Below the pieces are notes generated by a model. The model did no database searches, was not told the origin of the DNA, and saw nothing but the letters and a program-made list of their open reading frames with translations. DNA of 64,000 nucleotides from Flavihumibacter fluvii (GTDB taxonomy: Bacteria > Bacteroidota > Bacteroidia > Chitinophagales > Chitinophagaceae): positions 1,202,001 to 1,266,000 of the forward strand of contig NZ_CP092333.1 of NCBI RefSeq assembly GCF_018595675.2, in the 5' to 3' direction. Both the position numbers and the translations under genes were made by a program. This document shows, one piece after another, positions 63,059-64,000 of the stretch. How positions within the stretch are numbered: the first letter of the stretch is position 1; each line of letters starts with the position of its first letter.

Positions 63059-64000
63059 ATGAAACAATTAATGCCCCCTTTTTTTTCAATATGTATTCCT
63101 GCATACGAGCGAGTAAATTACCTGCGTCGGTTGTTAGATAGTATTGCAGAACAGACTTTCCGTGATTTCGAAGTGATCATCAGCGATGATAGTAAAACTG
63201 ACCAGGTTCTTGCTTTAGTTAAGGCCTATTCAGATAAATTGACCATCCGGTATTTTCAAAACTCTCCTTCACTTGGCACGCCTTCTAATTGGAATAATGC
63301 TATATCGAAAGCTGCGGGACAATGGATCAAGCTGATCCATGATGATGACTGGTTTGCCAGCAGGGACAGCCTTAAAAAATTTGCGGAAAACGCCCATGAA
63401 CAGTCTCCTTTTGTTTTTTCAGCGTATGCCAACCATTTTGAGGCTGGCCACCTGAAACCGGAAATAAAGCGACTTTCGCCTGCCTGGTCTCGTCGAATAA
63501 TCCGGCAGCCTATGGCATTGCTGGCTTATAATGTAATAGGTCCACCCAGCGTAACACTTATTCACCGTACTGTCCTGGAGCAATATGACCCGCGATTTAA
63601 ATGGCGGGTAGATATGGAGTTTTATGTGCGCTTAATCAAGGAATTGAACAGGTTCAAATACATTGATGAGATCCTGGTTAATGTCGGTGTCAGCGAGTCG
63701 CAGGTGACTCAATCCTGTATTTACCAGCCAACGGTTGAATTACCCGAAGGGTTGTTGTTACTCCGCAAACATGGGGACAAACCCCTGGATAATGTTTGGG
63801 TCTATGACGCTTGGTGGCGATTGTTACGCAATATGGAAATCTTTACCCTGGAAAAACTGGAACAATATACGAACGAGCCATGGCCGGCTATTATACAACA
63901 GATGGTCATTGACCTGGCGGGGATACCAGCTGCTTTCCTTAAATTAGGCGTACTTTCCAAAGCTTTTATGTTTGCTTCCTATTTAAAAAACAAGTCATTA
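63059..64000 (+). CDS. Family 2 glycosyltransferase, 3' end outside window
   Basis: The frame begins at ATG 63059 and stays open to the right edge (314 codons), so the gene is incomplete. The start FFSICIPAYERVNYLRRLLD, VIISDDSKTD, GTPSNWNNAISKAAGQWIKL and HDDDWF (metal site) are typical GT2 features, as is the later WRVDMEFYVRLI. It continues the surface-polysaccharide cluster, 7 bases after the previous gene. Confidence 0.92.
   Translation, partial: MKQLMPPFFSICIPAYERVNYLRRLLDSIAEQTFRDFEVIISDDSKTDQVLALVKAYSDKLTIRYFQNSPSLGTPSNWNNAISKAAGQWIKLIHDDDWFASRDSLKKFAENAHEQSPFVFSAYANHFEAGHLKPEIKRLSPAWSRRIIRQPMALLAYNVIGPPSVTLIHRTVLEQYDPRFKWRVDMEFYVRLIKELNRFKYIDEILVNVGVSESQVTQSCIYQPTVELPEGLLLLRKHGDKPLDNVWVYDAWWRLLRNMEIFTLEKLEQYTNEPWPAIIQQMVIDLAGIPAAFLKLGVLSKAFMFASYLKNKSL

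Overview
The window looks like a chromosomal segment of a Bacteroidota bacterium, most likely a Chitinophagaceae-type member of Chitinophagales. The evidence is a SusC/SusD pair, a type IX secretion cargo with a gliding-motility-type C-terminal domain, a DUF5916 protein, a futalosine-pathway mqnA gene, and several promoters of the Bacteroidota kind (TANNTTTG with a TTG/TTTG about 18-20 bases upstream). Composition is moderately AT-rich. I see no transposase, integrase, phage gene, CRISPR array or rRNA. Genes are dense and several convergent pairs overlap at their 3' ends.

Layout. 1-4750: end of a DUF4268-like gene, a secreted GH20 hexosaminidase, a small secreted protein, ahcY and a small conserved protein. 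4750-16244: a surface-system locus with SusC and SusD (closed by a strong terminator), then a second unit with its own promoter encoding a 14-repeat FG-GAP/ASPIC lipoprotein, a vanadium-haloperoxidase-like lipoprotein and an EamA transporter whose start lies 1 base after the previous stop. 16248-25207: alcohol dehydrogenase, ABC exporter, DUF5916 protein, Nudix hydrolase, a probable outer-membrane-barrel remnant, corA, dapF and a nucleoside phosphorylase. 25293-37815: tRNA-Cys, rocD, ispE, a bifunctional nuclease, etfA/etfB, tilS, a rhomboid protease, rlmH, a D-threonine-aldolase-like enzyme, a dipeptide epimerase, an OmpA lipoprotein and tRNA-Arg. 37874-43457: amino-sugar and peptide use (NagB fused to a PIG-L domain, GH20, CocE/NonD hydrolase). 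43583-55163: cutC, pyk, pfkA, an RmlD-like reductase, two arginine-deiminase-superfamily enzymes, a Usp protein, prfC, purB and mqnA. 55287-64000: a large secreted type IX cargo followed by a surface-polysaccharide cluster (flippase, glycosyltransferases, methyltransferases) that runs off the right edge.

How the genes fit together. Two GH20 enzymes and the NagB/PIG-L fusion suggest release and catabolism of N-acetylglucosamine. The two deiminase-family enzymes plus ornithine aminotransferase could carry arginine to glutamate semialdehyde. The dipeptide epimerase and D-threonine-aldolase-like enzyme form a two-gene unit that may handle D-amino acids or murein peptides.

The most unusual signals are (1) the SusCD / 7+7 FG-GAP lipoprotein / haloperoxidase-like lipoprotein / EamA locus, and (2) four non-coding arrays of 7-base units sharing the core GTRA followed by a locus-specific trinucleotide. 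Three of the arrays fold into long inverted repeats, and all four sit at or across stop codons.
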